Positions 24,658 to 31,815 of a DNA stretch of 36,572 nucleotides are shown here, in pieces. Made by a program: the position numbers and the translations under genes. Each line of letters opens with the position of its first letter. The first letter of the stretch is position 1. Below the pieces are notes generated by a model. The model saw only the letters and a program-made list of their open reading frames with translations. It had not been told where the DNA came from and made no database searches. The stretch is from the NCBI GenBank assembly GCA_028871195.1, contig JAGWNT010000035.1, positions 1-36,572 on the forward strand. Direction: 5' to 3'. Source of the stretch: REEB85 sp018971455 (GTDB lineage: Bacteria; Pseudomonadota; Alphaproteobacteria; Acetobacterales; Acetobacteraceae).

Positions 24658-26037
24658 TCAATTCAGAAAGATTTTTCCCGGATTGAGGATGCCGCGCGGA
24701 TCGAGCGCCGTCTTGACCGATCGCATGACATTCAGCGCCTCGGCCCCGTGTTCCTGCTCGAGGAATTCGCGCTTGCCGATGCCCACCCCGTGCTCGCCGC
24801 TGCACGAGCCGCCGAGCGTGAGGGCGCGCGCGACGATGCGGCGGTCCAGATCCCAGGCGCGCGCCATGCCGTCCGCCTCGGGCGGCACGAGGATGACGGT
24901 GTGGAAATTGCCGTCGCCGACATGGCCGACGATGGGGGCGGTGAGGCCCGACTCGGCGATGTCCTGCTTGGCGCCGAGGATCGCCTCGGCGAGGCGGGAG
25001 ATCGGCACGATGGCGTCCGTCGCGATGCCCTGGTGGCCGGGCTTCAGCGCGAGGGCCGCCCAGTAGGCGTCGTGGCGCGCGCGCCACAGCCGCCCGCGCT
25101 CCGCGGCGTCGGTCGCCCACCGGAAGCCCTCGGCGCCGAACTCGCCGGCGATCGCCTCGGCGGCGGCGGCCTGCTCGGCGACGGCGGCCGGCGAGCCGTG
25201 AAACTCGAAGAACAGGGTGGGCGTCGCCGCCAGCCCCTCGAGCTTCGAATAGGCGATGCAGGCGGCCATCTGCACGTCGTCCAGCAATTCGATGCGCGCC
25301 ACCGGAATGGCGCTCTGCATCACCGCGATCACCGCCTCCACAGCGCCGTCGAGCCCGGCGAATTGGCAGATCGCGGCACTGGTCGCCTCCGGAATGGGGT
25401 GCAGGCGGAGCTGGATTTCGGTGATCACGCCCAGCGTGCCCTCGGAGCCGAGGAAGAGCCGGGTGAGGTCGTAGCCGGAGGCGGATTTGCGCACCCGCCC
25501 CCCGGTGCGGATGACGCGCCCATCGGCCAGCGCCACGGTCAGCCCGAGCACGTTCTCGCGCATGGTGCCGTAGCGCACCGCGGCGGTGCCGCTGGCGCGC
25601 GTCGCGCACATGCCGCCAAGCGAGGCGTCCGCGCCGGGATCGACCGGGAAGAACAGGCCCTGGTCACGCAGATGGGTGTTCAGGCCGCGATGGGTGAGGC
25701 CGGGCTGCACGCGGCAATCCATATCGGCCTGGTTGACCTCGAGTACCGCCGTCATGCGCGAGAGGTCGAGGCTGATGCCGCCGCGCACCGGCGTTGCGTG
25801 GCCTTCCAGCGAGGTGCCGGTGCCGAACGGGACCACCGGCACGCCGTGCTGGTTGCACAGCGCGAGCAGGCGGGCCGCCTCCTCGCTGGTCTCGACGAAG
25901 GCGACCGCGTCGGGCAGGACCGGGGGCTGGGTGTCCTGGCCGTGCGAATGATGATCGCGCAGGCCGGCATTGGTGGTCAGGCGCTCGCCCAGGAATTCGC
26001 GCGCGGCGGCGATGACGGTGGCGGTGGAATCGGGCAT
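24658..26037 (-). CDS. FAD-linked oxidase, D-lactate dehydrogenase/GlcD-like
   Basis: 459-aa VAO/PCMH-fold flavoprotein oxidising a D-2-hydroxy acid, usually passing electrons to cytochrome c or quinone. The PCMH FAD domain (about 40-220) contains PFGTGTSLEGH and VDPGADASLGGMC. The C-terminal cap domain has GHVGDGNFH and CSGEHGVGIGKR, with the metal/substrate histidines. The chosen start is the ATG at 26037 (MPDSTATVI), with GAGG 9 nt upstream; a GTG at 26064 would add nine residues. It is the first gene of a three-gene minus-strand group. It could oxidise D-lactate, glycolate or a longer hydroxy acid produced by neighbouring pathways. No signal or membrane anchor is visible. Confidence 0.92.
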   Translation of the reverse strand: MPDSTATVIAAAREFLGERLTTNAGLRDHHSHGQDTQPPVLPDAVAFVETSEEAARLLALCNQHGVPVVPFGTGTSLEGHATPVRGGISLDLSRMTAVLEVNQADMDCRVQPGLTHRGLNTHLRDQGLFFPVDPGADASLGGMCATRASGTAAVRYGTMRENVLGLTVALADGRVIRTGGRVRKSASGYDLTRLFLGSEGTLGVITEIQLRLHPIPEATSAAICQFAGLDGAVEAVIAVMQSAIPVARIELLDDVQMAACIAYSKLEGLAATPTLFFEFHGSPAAVAEQAAAAEAIAGEFGAEGFRWATDAAERGRLWRARHDAYWAALALKPGHQGIATDAIVPISRLAEAILGAKQDIAESGLTAPIVGHVGDGNFHTVILVPPEADGMARAWDLDRRIVARALTLGGSCSGEHGVGIGKREFLEQEHGAEALNVMRSVKTALDPRGILNPGKIFLN

Positions 26038-26097
26038 GGCGGGGATCCTCGGCGGGGCTTTCACCCGTGATTAACCCGGCTCGGGCAGAGTGCCAAA

Positions 26098-26820
26098 ATG
26101 CACCTCTGGTCCTCAACCTCCGAACGTCGCCCGGCGGCACCGCCCCCGCCGCCCTCGGCCGCGCCCGGCGTGACGCATGATCTCGACCATATCCAGGTGC
26201 TGCGGCTTTTTGTCACCGACACCTATCGCTGGAAGCGGGACTGGGCGGAATGGCGCATCCGCTTCGCCCATGACGAGGACGAGCCGGGCAGCAGCTTCCG
26301 CGACGTCGCCGCCCTGGTGCGCGACAAGGCGGCGCCGCTGTGCCGCCGCGCCGCCGAGGCGGTGGAGATCGTCCTCTACGTGCGCGAGGAGGACGATCTC
26401 AAGGCGGTGTTCGACCGCTTCGGCGCCACGCTGCACGGGGCCGGCCGGATTTCAGCCATCCAGAGCCGGTCGGCCTACGAGGACGCCGCCCGGGTCGCCG
26501 CCATGCTGGCGCTGGCCACCCGCAGCCCGCAGGCCGAGGGGCGGCCGGGCGGCGCCGATGAGGCGCGCGAGGCGGCGAGCTTGCCCGACCTTGCCTGGTA
26601 CGTCGAAGGCCACGGCCTGGCGCGCGTGGCAACGGCCGAGGTGCAGCGCCACCGTGTCACGGTGCGCATGGGCTTCGTCAATGGCAGCGAGATGTGGCTC
26701 GTCGATGTCAACGAGCAGTCGGGCTGCATGCATTTCCGCACTCGTGCCGATGCCGTCTCTAAGATGGGCATCGCCATGGCGCTGCGGGCCTACGCGGCGC
26801 GGCGGCACTCGCTGCGCTGA
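26098..26820 (+). CDS. Hypothetical protein, 240 aa
   Basis: Not recognised. It is divergent from the flavin oxidase with only 60 nt between starts. The N-terminal 25 residues are proline/alanine rich and low complexity; the true start might be the GTG at 26170 (VTHDLDHIQV). No strong Shine-Dalgarno is seen for either. The body has a helical, Arg/Glu-rich segment (WKRDWAEWRIRFAHDEDE) and an alternating region rich in Ala/Arg. The C-terminal half looks like an antiparallel beta-sheet (VTVRMGFVNGSEMWLVDVNEQSG). No signal peptide or membrane helix is present, so it is probably cytoplasmic. Coding character matches its neighbours. Function unknown. Confidence 0.7.
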   Translation: MHLWSSTSERRPAAPPPPPSAAPGVTHDLDHIQVLRLFVTDTYRWKRDWAEWRIRFAHDEDEPGSSFRDVAALVRDKAAPLCRRAAEAVEIVLYVREEDDLKAVFDRFGATLHGAGRISAIQSRSAYEDAARVAAMLALATRSPQAEGRPGGADEAREAASLPDLAWYVEGHGLARVATAEVQRHRVTVRMGFVNGSEMWLVDVNEQSGCMHFRTRADAVSKMGIAMALRAYAARRHSLR

Positions 26821-26822
26821 AA

Positions 26823-26876
26823 GGCCGGGCGCTGAGACGCTGGGCGAGAAAGGCTGGGCGGTGAGAGGCCGGGCGC
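26823..26876. repeat. Degenerate tandem repeat of about 15 bp
   Basis: About four imperfect copies of a 14-15-bp unit follow the 240-aa gene: GGCCGGGCGCTGAGA (26823), CGCTGGGCGAGAAA (26838), GGCTGGGCGGTGAGA (26852) and GGCCGGGCGC (26867). They lie entirely in the 157-nt intergenic gap before the aldolase gene and look like replication-slippage DNA. Confidence 0.5.
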
Positions 26877-26906
26877 GCGCGGCGCCACACATCGTCAGTT
26901 GGCGAA

Positions 26907-26935
26907 TTGACCGCACATGGCGTCGCGCCTAGCGT
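26907..26935 (+). promoter_or_regulatory. Weak promoter candidate for the aldolase-dehydratase pair
   Basis: TTGACC (26907-26912) and TAGCGT (26930-26935) are separated by 17 bp in a locally less GC-rich stretch, about 40 nt before the aldolase start. The -10 matches consensus at only three positions, so this is a guess based on spacing and location. Confidence 0.3.
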
Positions 26936-26977
26936 TGCCTTCTGATCTGACAACCGGCTTGGAAGGAAACGCGCGCG

Positions 26978-27754
26978 ATGGCGAACAACGTCAAGAAACT
27001 CTGGGCCGCTGGCAAGGCGGTGGTGAATGGCTGGCTCGCCATCCCGTCCGGCTTCTCCGCCGAAGTGATGGCCCAGTGCGGCTGGGACAGCGTGACCGTG
27101 GACATGCAGCACGGCGTGCAGGACTACCTCTCCATGGTGCAGTGCTTCCAGGCCATGCAGGCCCACCCCGTCACCCCCATGGTGCGGGTGCCGTGGAACG
27201 AGCCGGGCATCATCGGCAAGGTGCTGGACGGCGGTGCCTATGGCGTGATCTGCCCGATGATCAACACCAAGAAGGAGGCCGAGGCCTTCGTCTCCTACTG
27301 CAAGTATCCGCCCGACGGCACGCGCAGCAACGGCCCGATCCGCGCCGCCATGTACGGCGAGGCGACCAACTACCAGAAGACCGCCAATGACGAGACGCTG
27401 TGCATTCCGATGATCGAGACCAAGACGGCGGTGAAGAACCTCGAGGCCATTCTCGATGTCGAGGGCATCGCCGGCGTCTATATCGGCCCCTCCGACCTCG
27501 GCTTTTCCTACGGCATGGTGCCGAAGCTGGACCGCGACGAGCCGGAGATCCTCAAGATCTACGACAAGGTGCTCAAGGAGACCGCCAAGCGCGGCATCCA
27601 GGCCGGCATCCACACGGGCAGCGCCAGCTATGCCGCGCGCGCCATCGGCATGGGCTTCCGCATGGTGACGCTGGCCAATGACAGCGGGCTGATGGCCATG
27701 GCCGCCAAGGCCGGGGTTGCCCAGATCCGCAAGGAAGCCAAGGGAGTCGCCTGA
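26978..27754 (+). CDS. HpcH/HpaI family class II keto-acid aldolase
   Basis: 258-aa TIM-barrel metal-dependent aldolase that splits a 2-keto-3-deoxy or 4-hydroxy-2-keto acid into pyruvate and an aldehyde. Catalytic features are intact: His in DMQHGV, Arg in RVPW, metal ligands Glu in PMIET and Asp in GPSDLG. GGAAGGAAA lies 9-10 nt before the ATG. It is followed by a fused UxaA-type dehydratase, making a natural pair in which the dehydratase forms the keto-deoxy acid and the aldolase cleaves it. It could equally serve the dehydratase at 12610, whose cluster lacks an aldolase. Substrate chain length cannot be told from sequence. Confidence 0.92.
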   Translation: MANNVKKLWAAGKAVVNGWLAIPSGFSAEVMAQCGWDSVTVDMQHGVQDYLSMVQCFQAMQAHPVTPMVRVPWNEPGIIGKVLDGGAYGVICPMINTKKEAEAFVSYCKYPPDGTRSNGPIRAAMYGEATNYQKTANDETLCIPMIETKTAVKNLEAILDVEGIAGVYIGPSDLGFSYGMVPKLDRDEPEILKIYDKVLKETAKRGIQAGIHTGSASYAARAIGMGFRMVTLANDSGLMAMAAKAGVAQIRKEAKGVA

Positions 27755-27771
27755 CCCCATCACCCGCCACG

Positions 27772-27795
27772 GGGCCGGGCGCGCGCGCCCGGCCC
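27772..27795. terminator. 24-bp perfect palindrome between aldolase and dehydratase genes
   Basis: GGGCCGGGCGCG (27772-27783) is directly followed by its exact reverse complement CGCGCCCGGCCC (27784-27795). It lies 17 nt after the aldolase stop and 21 nt before the dehydratase ATG. It is followed by only a short TTGCCATTT, so it is more likely an attenuating or mRNA-stabilising hairpin within the operon than a full terminator. Confidence 0.5.
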
Positions 27796-27816
27796 TTGCC
27801 ATTTCCGGAGACCGCC

Positions 27817-29343
27817 ATGGCCGCCGCGCCGCAGATGATCCGCCTGCACCCCGAGGACGGGGTCGTCATCGCCCGTACCACGCTGATGCCCGGCGCCCCG
27901 CTCGAGGGCGGCGTGCTGGCCGCCGAGCGCATCCCCGCCGGCCACAAGGCCGCCATCCGCGCCCACGCGCCCGGCGACCCGATCATCCGCTACGGCCAGA
28001 TCATCGGCTTCGCCACCGCCCCCATCGCGCCCGGCCAGCATGTCCACGTGCAGAATTGCGGCATGGGCGATTTCGCCAAGGATTACGCCTGGGGCGTCGA
28101 TGCGAAGCCCACCCCTAACTTCGCCCTGCCGGCAATGTTCGAGGGGATTCGCCGGCCCGATGGGCGGGTTGCCACGCGCAATTACATCGGCATCCTCACC
28201 AGCGTGAATTGCAGCGCCCATGTGGCGAATCTGGTGGCCGACGCGTTCCGCAGGAATCCGTTCACCGGCCACAACCCGCTCGCCGACTTCCCCAACGTGG
28301 ACGGTGTCGTCGCCCTCACCCACAAGACCGGCTGCGGCATGACGCAGAACGAGCCGCTCGCCCTGCTGCGCCGCACGCTGGGCGGCTATGCGCGGCATGT
28401 GAATTTCGCCCACGTCATCGTCCTGGGCCTGGGCTGCGAGGTGAACCAGATCGGCGGGCTGATGAGCGAGCAGAAGCTCGCCGGCCGGCTGCGGGCGATG
28501 GACATCCAGGAGATGGGCGGCACCCGCAAGACGGTGGAGGCCGGCATCGCCTTCGTGCGCGAGGTGCTGGCCGAGGCCAACCAGGTCCGTCGCGAGCCGG
28601 TGCCGGTGAGCGAGCTGACCATCGCCCTGCAATGCGGCGGGTCGGACGGCTATTCCGGTGTCTCCGCCAACCCCGCGCTCGGGGCGGCGTCCGACCTTGT
28701 GGTGCGCCATGGCGGCACCGTCATCCTCTCGGAAACGCCCGAGACCTATGGCGCCGAGCACCTGCTTACGCGCCGCGCCGTCTCGCGGGAGGTGGGCGAG
28801 AAACTGGTGGCGCTGATGCGTTGGTGGGAGGAGTACACCGCCCGCGAAGGTGCTGAGATGAACGCCAACCCGAGCCCGGGCAACAAGGCCGGTGGGCTCA
28901 CCACCATCCTGGAGAAATCCCTCGGCGCCATGGCCAAGGCGGGCAGCACCAACCTCGTCGATGTGGTGGGCTACGCCGAGCCGGTGACCAAACGCGGCTT
29001 CGTCTTCATGGACACGCCGGGCTACGACCCGGTGGCCGCCACCGGCCAGGTCGCCGGCGGCGCCAATCTGGTGTGCTTCACCACCGGCCGCGGCAGCGTG
29101 TTCGGCTGCAAGCCCGCGCCCTCCCTCAAGCTCGCCACCAACACCGCCATGTTCAAGCGCATGGAAGAGGATATGGACATCAATTGCGGCACCATTCTCG
29201 ACGGCGAGGAGAGCGTGCAGCAATGCGGCCAGCGCATTTTCGACACCATCCTGCAGACCGCCTCCGGCAAGCCCACCCGCAGTGAGTCCTACGATTTCGG
29301 CGCCGCCGAATTCGCGCCCTGGGTGCTGGGCGCCACGATGTAG
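27817..29343 (+). CDS. Altronate/galactarate dehydratase family protein (fused SAF + UxaA)
   Basis: 508-aa lyase carrying both domains in one chain. The SAF domain covers residues 5-85 (AGHKAAIRAH, IIRYGQIIG, HVHVQNCG). The catalytic domain follows from about 105, with GRVATRNYIG, SVNCSAH (130-135), THKTGCGM (168-175), LQCGGSDGYSG (271-281), EKSLGAM and FTTGRGSVFG. The conserved Cys at 132 and His169/Cys173 seen in metal-dependent altronate/galactarate dehydratases are kept, unlike in the split homologue at 6560. The start is the ATG at 27817 with CCGGAG 7 nt upstream; a TTG at 27796 is unlikely. It probably dehydrates a sugar acid to the 2-keto-3-deoxy acid cleaved by the aldolase just upstream. 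Confidence 0.92.
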   Translation: MAAAPQMIRLHPEDGVVIARTTLMPGAPLEGGVLAAERIPAGHKAAIRAHAPGDPIIRYGQIIGFATAPIAPGQHVHVQNCGMGDFAKDYAWGVDAKPTPNFALPAMFEGIRRPDGRVATRNYIGILTSVNCSAHVANLVADAFRRNPFTGHNPLADFPNVDGVVALTHKTGCGMTQNEPLALLRRTLGGYARHVNFAHVIVLGLGCEVNQIGGLMSEQKLAGRLRAMDIQEMGGTRKTVEAGIAFVREVLAEANQVRREPVPVSELTIALQCGGSDGYSGVSANPALGAASDLVVRHGGTVILSETPETYGAEHLLTRRAVSREVGEKLVALMRWWEEYTAREGAEMNANPSPGNKAGGLTTILEKSLGAMAKAGSTNLVDVVGYAEPVTKRGFVFMDTPGYDPVAATGQVAGGANLVCFTTGRGSVFGCKPAPSLKLATNTAMFKRMEEDMDINCGTILDGEESVQQCGQRIFDTILQTASGKPTRSESYDFGAAEFAPWVLGATM

Positions 29344-29362
29344 CCGGGGCCGGCGGGCCGCC

Positions 29363-30391
29363 TCACACCAGCTCCGCCGGCCGGAGCCGGCAGGTGGCGG
29401 CGAGTTCGGGCGACTCGGTCTGCAACGTCGCGTGGTTGATATGGAAATGCTGGTCGAGGTGGCGGGCCGCCTCGGCGAGCAGGCTCTGGTCGTGGCCCGG
29501 GTCGCGGCGCACGAGGTGCGCGGTCAGCGCGGTCTGGGTGGTGGAGAGCGCCCAGATGTGCAGGTCATGGACTTCCAGCACGCCCGGCAGGCTGGCCAGG
29601 TAGGCCTGAACCTCGCCATGGGCGATCGCCTCCGGCACCCCGTCCATCGCCAGGTTCGCCGACTGGCGCAGCACCGACCAGGTGCCGGCGGTGATGACGG
29701 CGACGATCGCGAGGCTGGCCAGCGGGTCGAGCCACAGCCACCCGGTCAGCCCGATCAGGGCGGCGGACAGCACCACGCCTGCCGAAACCGCCGCATCGGC
29801 GGCCATGTGCAGGAAAGTGGCGCGGATGTTCAGGTCCGTGCTCGCCCCACCCGTGCCGCCGGCGCTGAACAGCCAGGCCGTCAGGCCGTTGATGACGATG
29901 CCGGCGCCGGCGACGATCATCACCGTGCCGCCGGCGATCGGCGCCGGCTCGAGCAGGCGCTGGATCGCCGCGACCGCGATGGCGCCGACGCTGACAAGCA
30001 GCACCGCCGAATTCGCCAGCGCGGCGAGGATGGAGCTGCGCCCCCAGCCATAGGTGCGCCGGCTGGAGGGCACCCGGCCGCCGAGCCACACCGCGCCCCA
30101 GGCCAGCAGCAGACCCAGCACGTCGCCCAGATTGTGCACGGCGTCGGCGAGCAGCGCCATCGAATGGGCGGCCAGGCCATAGACCAGCTGCGCCAGCACC
30201 AGGGCGATGTTCAGCGCCGCGCCGATGGCAAAGGCGGCGCCGAAGCTGGCCGGCGCGTGCGCATGGCCATGCCCGTGCCGATGGCCCCCACGGTCGCCGT
30301 GGCGGTGCGCATGGTCGTGGTCATGGTCGTGGCCGTGGTCATGGCTGTGGTCGGGGGCCTGGCGTGGGACGTGGCCCGCAGGGTCTGGCAT
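29363..30391 (-). CDS. Cation diffusion facilitator (CDF) metal exporter with His-rich N-terminus
   Basis: 342-aa inner-membrane divalent metal/proton antiporter of the CzcD/ZitB type. Residues 15-45 are an exceptionally His/Asp-rich cytoplasmic tail (blocks such as HDHGHDHDHDHAHRHG), likely a zinc/nickel buffer. Six membrane segments follow. The metal-site motifs are HNLGD in TM2 (with the preceding ADA) and HMAADA in TM5. The C-terminal cytoplasmic domain (LEVHDLHIWAL onward) matches the CDF dimerisation domain. It is convergent to the dehydratase with 19 nt between stops, and 64 nt downstream of the CBS-BON gene on the same strand. Metal identity is not decidable; zinc is usual. Confidence 0.93.
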   Translation of the reverse strand: MPDPAGHVPRQAPDHSHDHGHDHDHDHAHRHGDRGGHRHGHGHAHAPASFGAAFAIGAALNIALVLAQLVYGLAAHSMALLADAVHNLGDVLGLLLAWGAVWLGGRVPSSRRTYGWGRSSILAALANSAVLLVSVGAIAVAAIQRLLEPAPIAGGTVMIVAGAGIVINGLTAWLFSAGGTGGASTDLNIRATFLHMAADAAVSAGVVLSAALIGLTGWLWLDPLASLAIVAVITAGTWSVLRQSANLAMDGVPEAIAHGEVQAYLASLPGVLEVHDLHIWALSTTQTALTAHLVRRDPGHDQSLLAEAARHLDQHFHINHATLQTESPELAATCRLRPAELV

Positions 30392-30455
30392 GGGGCGGCT
30401 CCGGCGCGGCGATGCGGCATGTCATCGCACCGCGCCGGCCGCGCTGGCAAGCCGG

Positions 30456-31181
30456 TCAGAGCGGCGGCGGGGTCGGCCAGCCGGACCAGGTCATGGCATC
30501 GGGCGCGCGCTCCCGGTCCATGTGGTCCTCCACCGCGCGCACGCCGGGCACGTCCCGCGCGGCGACGATCATCGCCTGGCGGATTTGCGGCGCCCGCACC
30601 AGGCCCCACAGATGCACCACCCCGTCCTCGACCATGACATCGCCATCGGCCGGGTGCCGGGCCCAGCCCTGGTGGCGCAGTTCGGCGAGGACGTTCTCGC
30701 GGATCACCTGGTCATCGACGCTCACCCGCGAGGGGCCGGCCGCGCGGCTGGCCAGGCCCCGCAGCAGATCGGCCCGGCTGACGATGCCGAGCAGCCCGCC
30801 CGAGGCATCGAGCACGGGCACGCGCTTGATCTGCCGCCAATCCATCAGCTCGGCCAGTTCGGCGAGCGGGGTGTCGGCGCTGACGGTGACCACCGGCTGG
30901 GTCATGACGTCGCGCGCCAGGTGGCCGTGGCTGCGGATGTATTCCGTGGCGAGCGCCTCGCGGGTCATCAGCAGTTCCAGCCAGCGCGGCCCCCGCGGCT
31001 CGGTGCCGGTCTCGACGCGGCGCAGCAGATCACCCTCGCTGATCATGCCGACCACCCGGCCGGCCTCGACCACCGGCAGCGCGCTGACGCGGCGATCGAG
31101 CATGGTCTGCGCCACCTGGGCCACCGGGGTGTCGGGCGCCACGGTCAGGACGTTGCGGGTCATGATATCGGCGGCATTCAT
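30456..31181 (-). CDS. CBS-CBS-BON domain protein
   Basis: 241-aa cytoplasmic protein with two CBS repeats and a C-terminal BON domain. CBS1 spans about 5-60 (ADIMTRNVLTVAPDTPV, SALPVVEAGRVVGMISEGD), CBS2 about 93-150 (ARDVMTQPVVTVSADTPL, RVPVLDASGGLLGIVSRAD), and BON about 160-225 (VIRENVLAELRHQGW, VMVEDGVVHLWGLV, VPGVRAVEDHM). The start is the ATG at 31181 with GGAGAGG about 4 nt upstream. CBS pairs bind adenine nucleotides. CBS-BON proteins are commonly induced under oxygen limitation or stress in alphaproteobacteria, which fits an FNR/FixK-like box 70-80 nt upstream. The specific partner is unknown. Confidence 0.92.
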   Translation of the reverse strand: MNAADIMTRNVLTVAPDTPVAQVAQTMLDRRVSALPVVEAGRVVGMISEGDLLRRVETGTEPRGPRWLELLMTREALATEYIRSHGHLARDVMTQPVVTVSADTPLAELAELMDWRQIKRVPVLDASGGLLGIVSRADLLRGLASRAAGPSRVSVDDQVIRENVLAELRHQGWARHPADGDVMVEDGVVHLWGLVRAPQIRQAMIVAARDVPGVRAVEDHMDRERAPDAMTWSGWPTPPPL

Positions 31182-31249
31182 CGCACCTCTCCTGCGTCTG
31201 GTTTGGCAGCGGGACGGCGGAACCATAGAGCGGGCCGGCGCCCGCCCGC

Positions 31250-31285
31250 ATGATCTGGGTCAAGCCTCGATGATCGCAGGATCAT
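31250..31285. promoter_or_regulatory. FNR/FixK-like box and adjacent palindrome in divergent promoter
   Basis: ATGATCTGGGTCAA (31250-31263) matches the FixK/FNR half-site pattern TTGA-N6-TCAA at seven of eight positions. It lies about 75 nt upstream of the CBS-BON start and about 100 nt upstream of the 122-aa gene. Seven bases further, ATGATC-GCAG-GATCAT (31270-31285) is a perfect 6-bp-arm palindrome whose spacing differs from FNR. Either may control one or both divergent genes. Confidence 0.4.
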
Positions 31286-31360
31286 TGTCCAGCCGTGTCG
31301 AAAATGCGTAGACTGGAAGGGAACAGCCTTTCATGTGTGTTTTTGTGACAGGAGTGTCTC

Positions 31361-31729
31361 ATGGGCATGATGGTCTTACGGCCGGCATTGGTCGGGCGCA
31401 TCAATCAGGCTTTCTCCGCCCGTCAGATCGCCGCCACGGCGGCGCGCCTCGCACGGCTCCCCGCGCAGGCCGATGTGTTCGACCTGGTCGGCGAGCTTGG
31501 CCTGTTCGAGCTGGCCGAGGGCACGACGGTGGCGGCCTACCGGGCCAGCCTGCCGATCCCCGCGCTGAACCAGGCGATCCTCACCCTGGCCTTCCGCCAG
31601 GCCGTGCGCGACGTCACGCCGCTCAACTTCGCCATTGTCTCCGGCCATGGCGAGGCGGTGCATGTCAGCACCTCGGAGAAGCTGATCTCGGTGGTGCTGG
31701 TGCGCGTCGACAAAGCGCGGCGGCGCTGA
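31361..31729 (+). CDS. Hypothetical protein, 122 aa
   Basis: Small cytoplasmic protein that I do not recognise. AGGAG lies 6 nt before the ATG, a good ribosome site, so it is probably real. The N-terminal half is helical and Ala/Arg-rich. The C-terminal half contains alternating hydrophobic strands (LNFAIVSGHGEAVHVSTS, SVVLVRVD) suggestive of a small alpha/beta fold, and the protein ends in a basic KARRR. No signal peptide, Cys pair or known motif was found. It is divergent from CBS-BON, sharing a promoter region with FNR-like features, and is 86 nt upstream of the large signalling ATPase, with which it may be cotranscribed. Confidence 0.72.
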   Translation: MGMMVLRPALVGRINQAFSARQIAATAARLARLPAQADVFDLVGELGLFELAEGTTVAAYRASLPIPALNQAILTLAFRQAVRDVTPLNFAIVSGHGEAVHVSTSEKLISVVLVRVDKARRR

Positions 31730-31815
31730 TTTCCGCTCTTCTGCGCGCGCCATGATGCGGCCATGATGCAGCGCGGCATCGCCCGCGGTGCCGCCCGAAT
31801 CGTGAGGAGCCGTCC

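Noticed and set aside
31230..31245. GCGGGC-CGGC-GCCCGC hairpin upstream of the CBS-BON gene
   Set aside because: Short GC-rich dyads of this size are common by chance in such DNA, and nothing about its position supports a function.
31270..31285. ATGATC-GCAG-GATCAT as a second FNR site
   Set aside because: The GAT/ATC half-sites are six bases apart instead of four, so it does not fit the FNR or FixK spacing; kept only as an unexplained palindrome.
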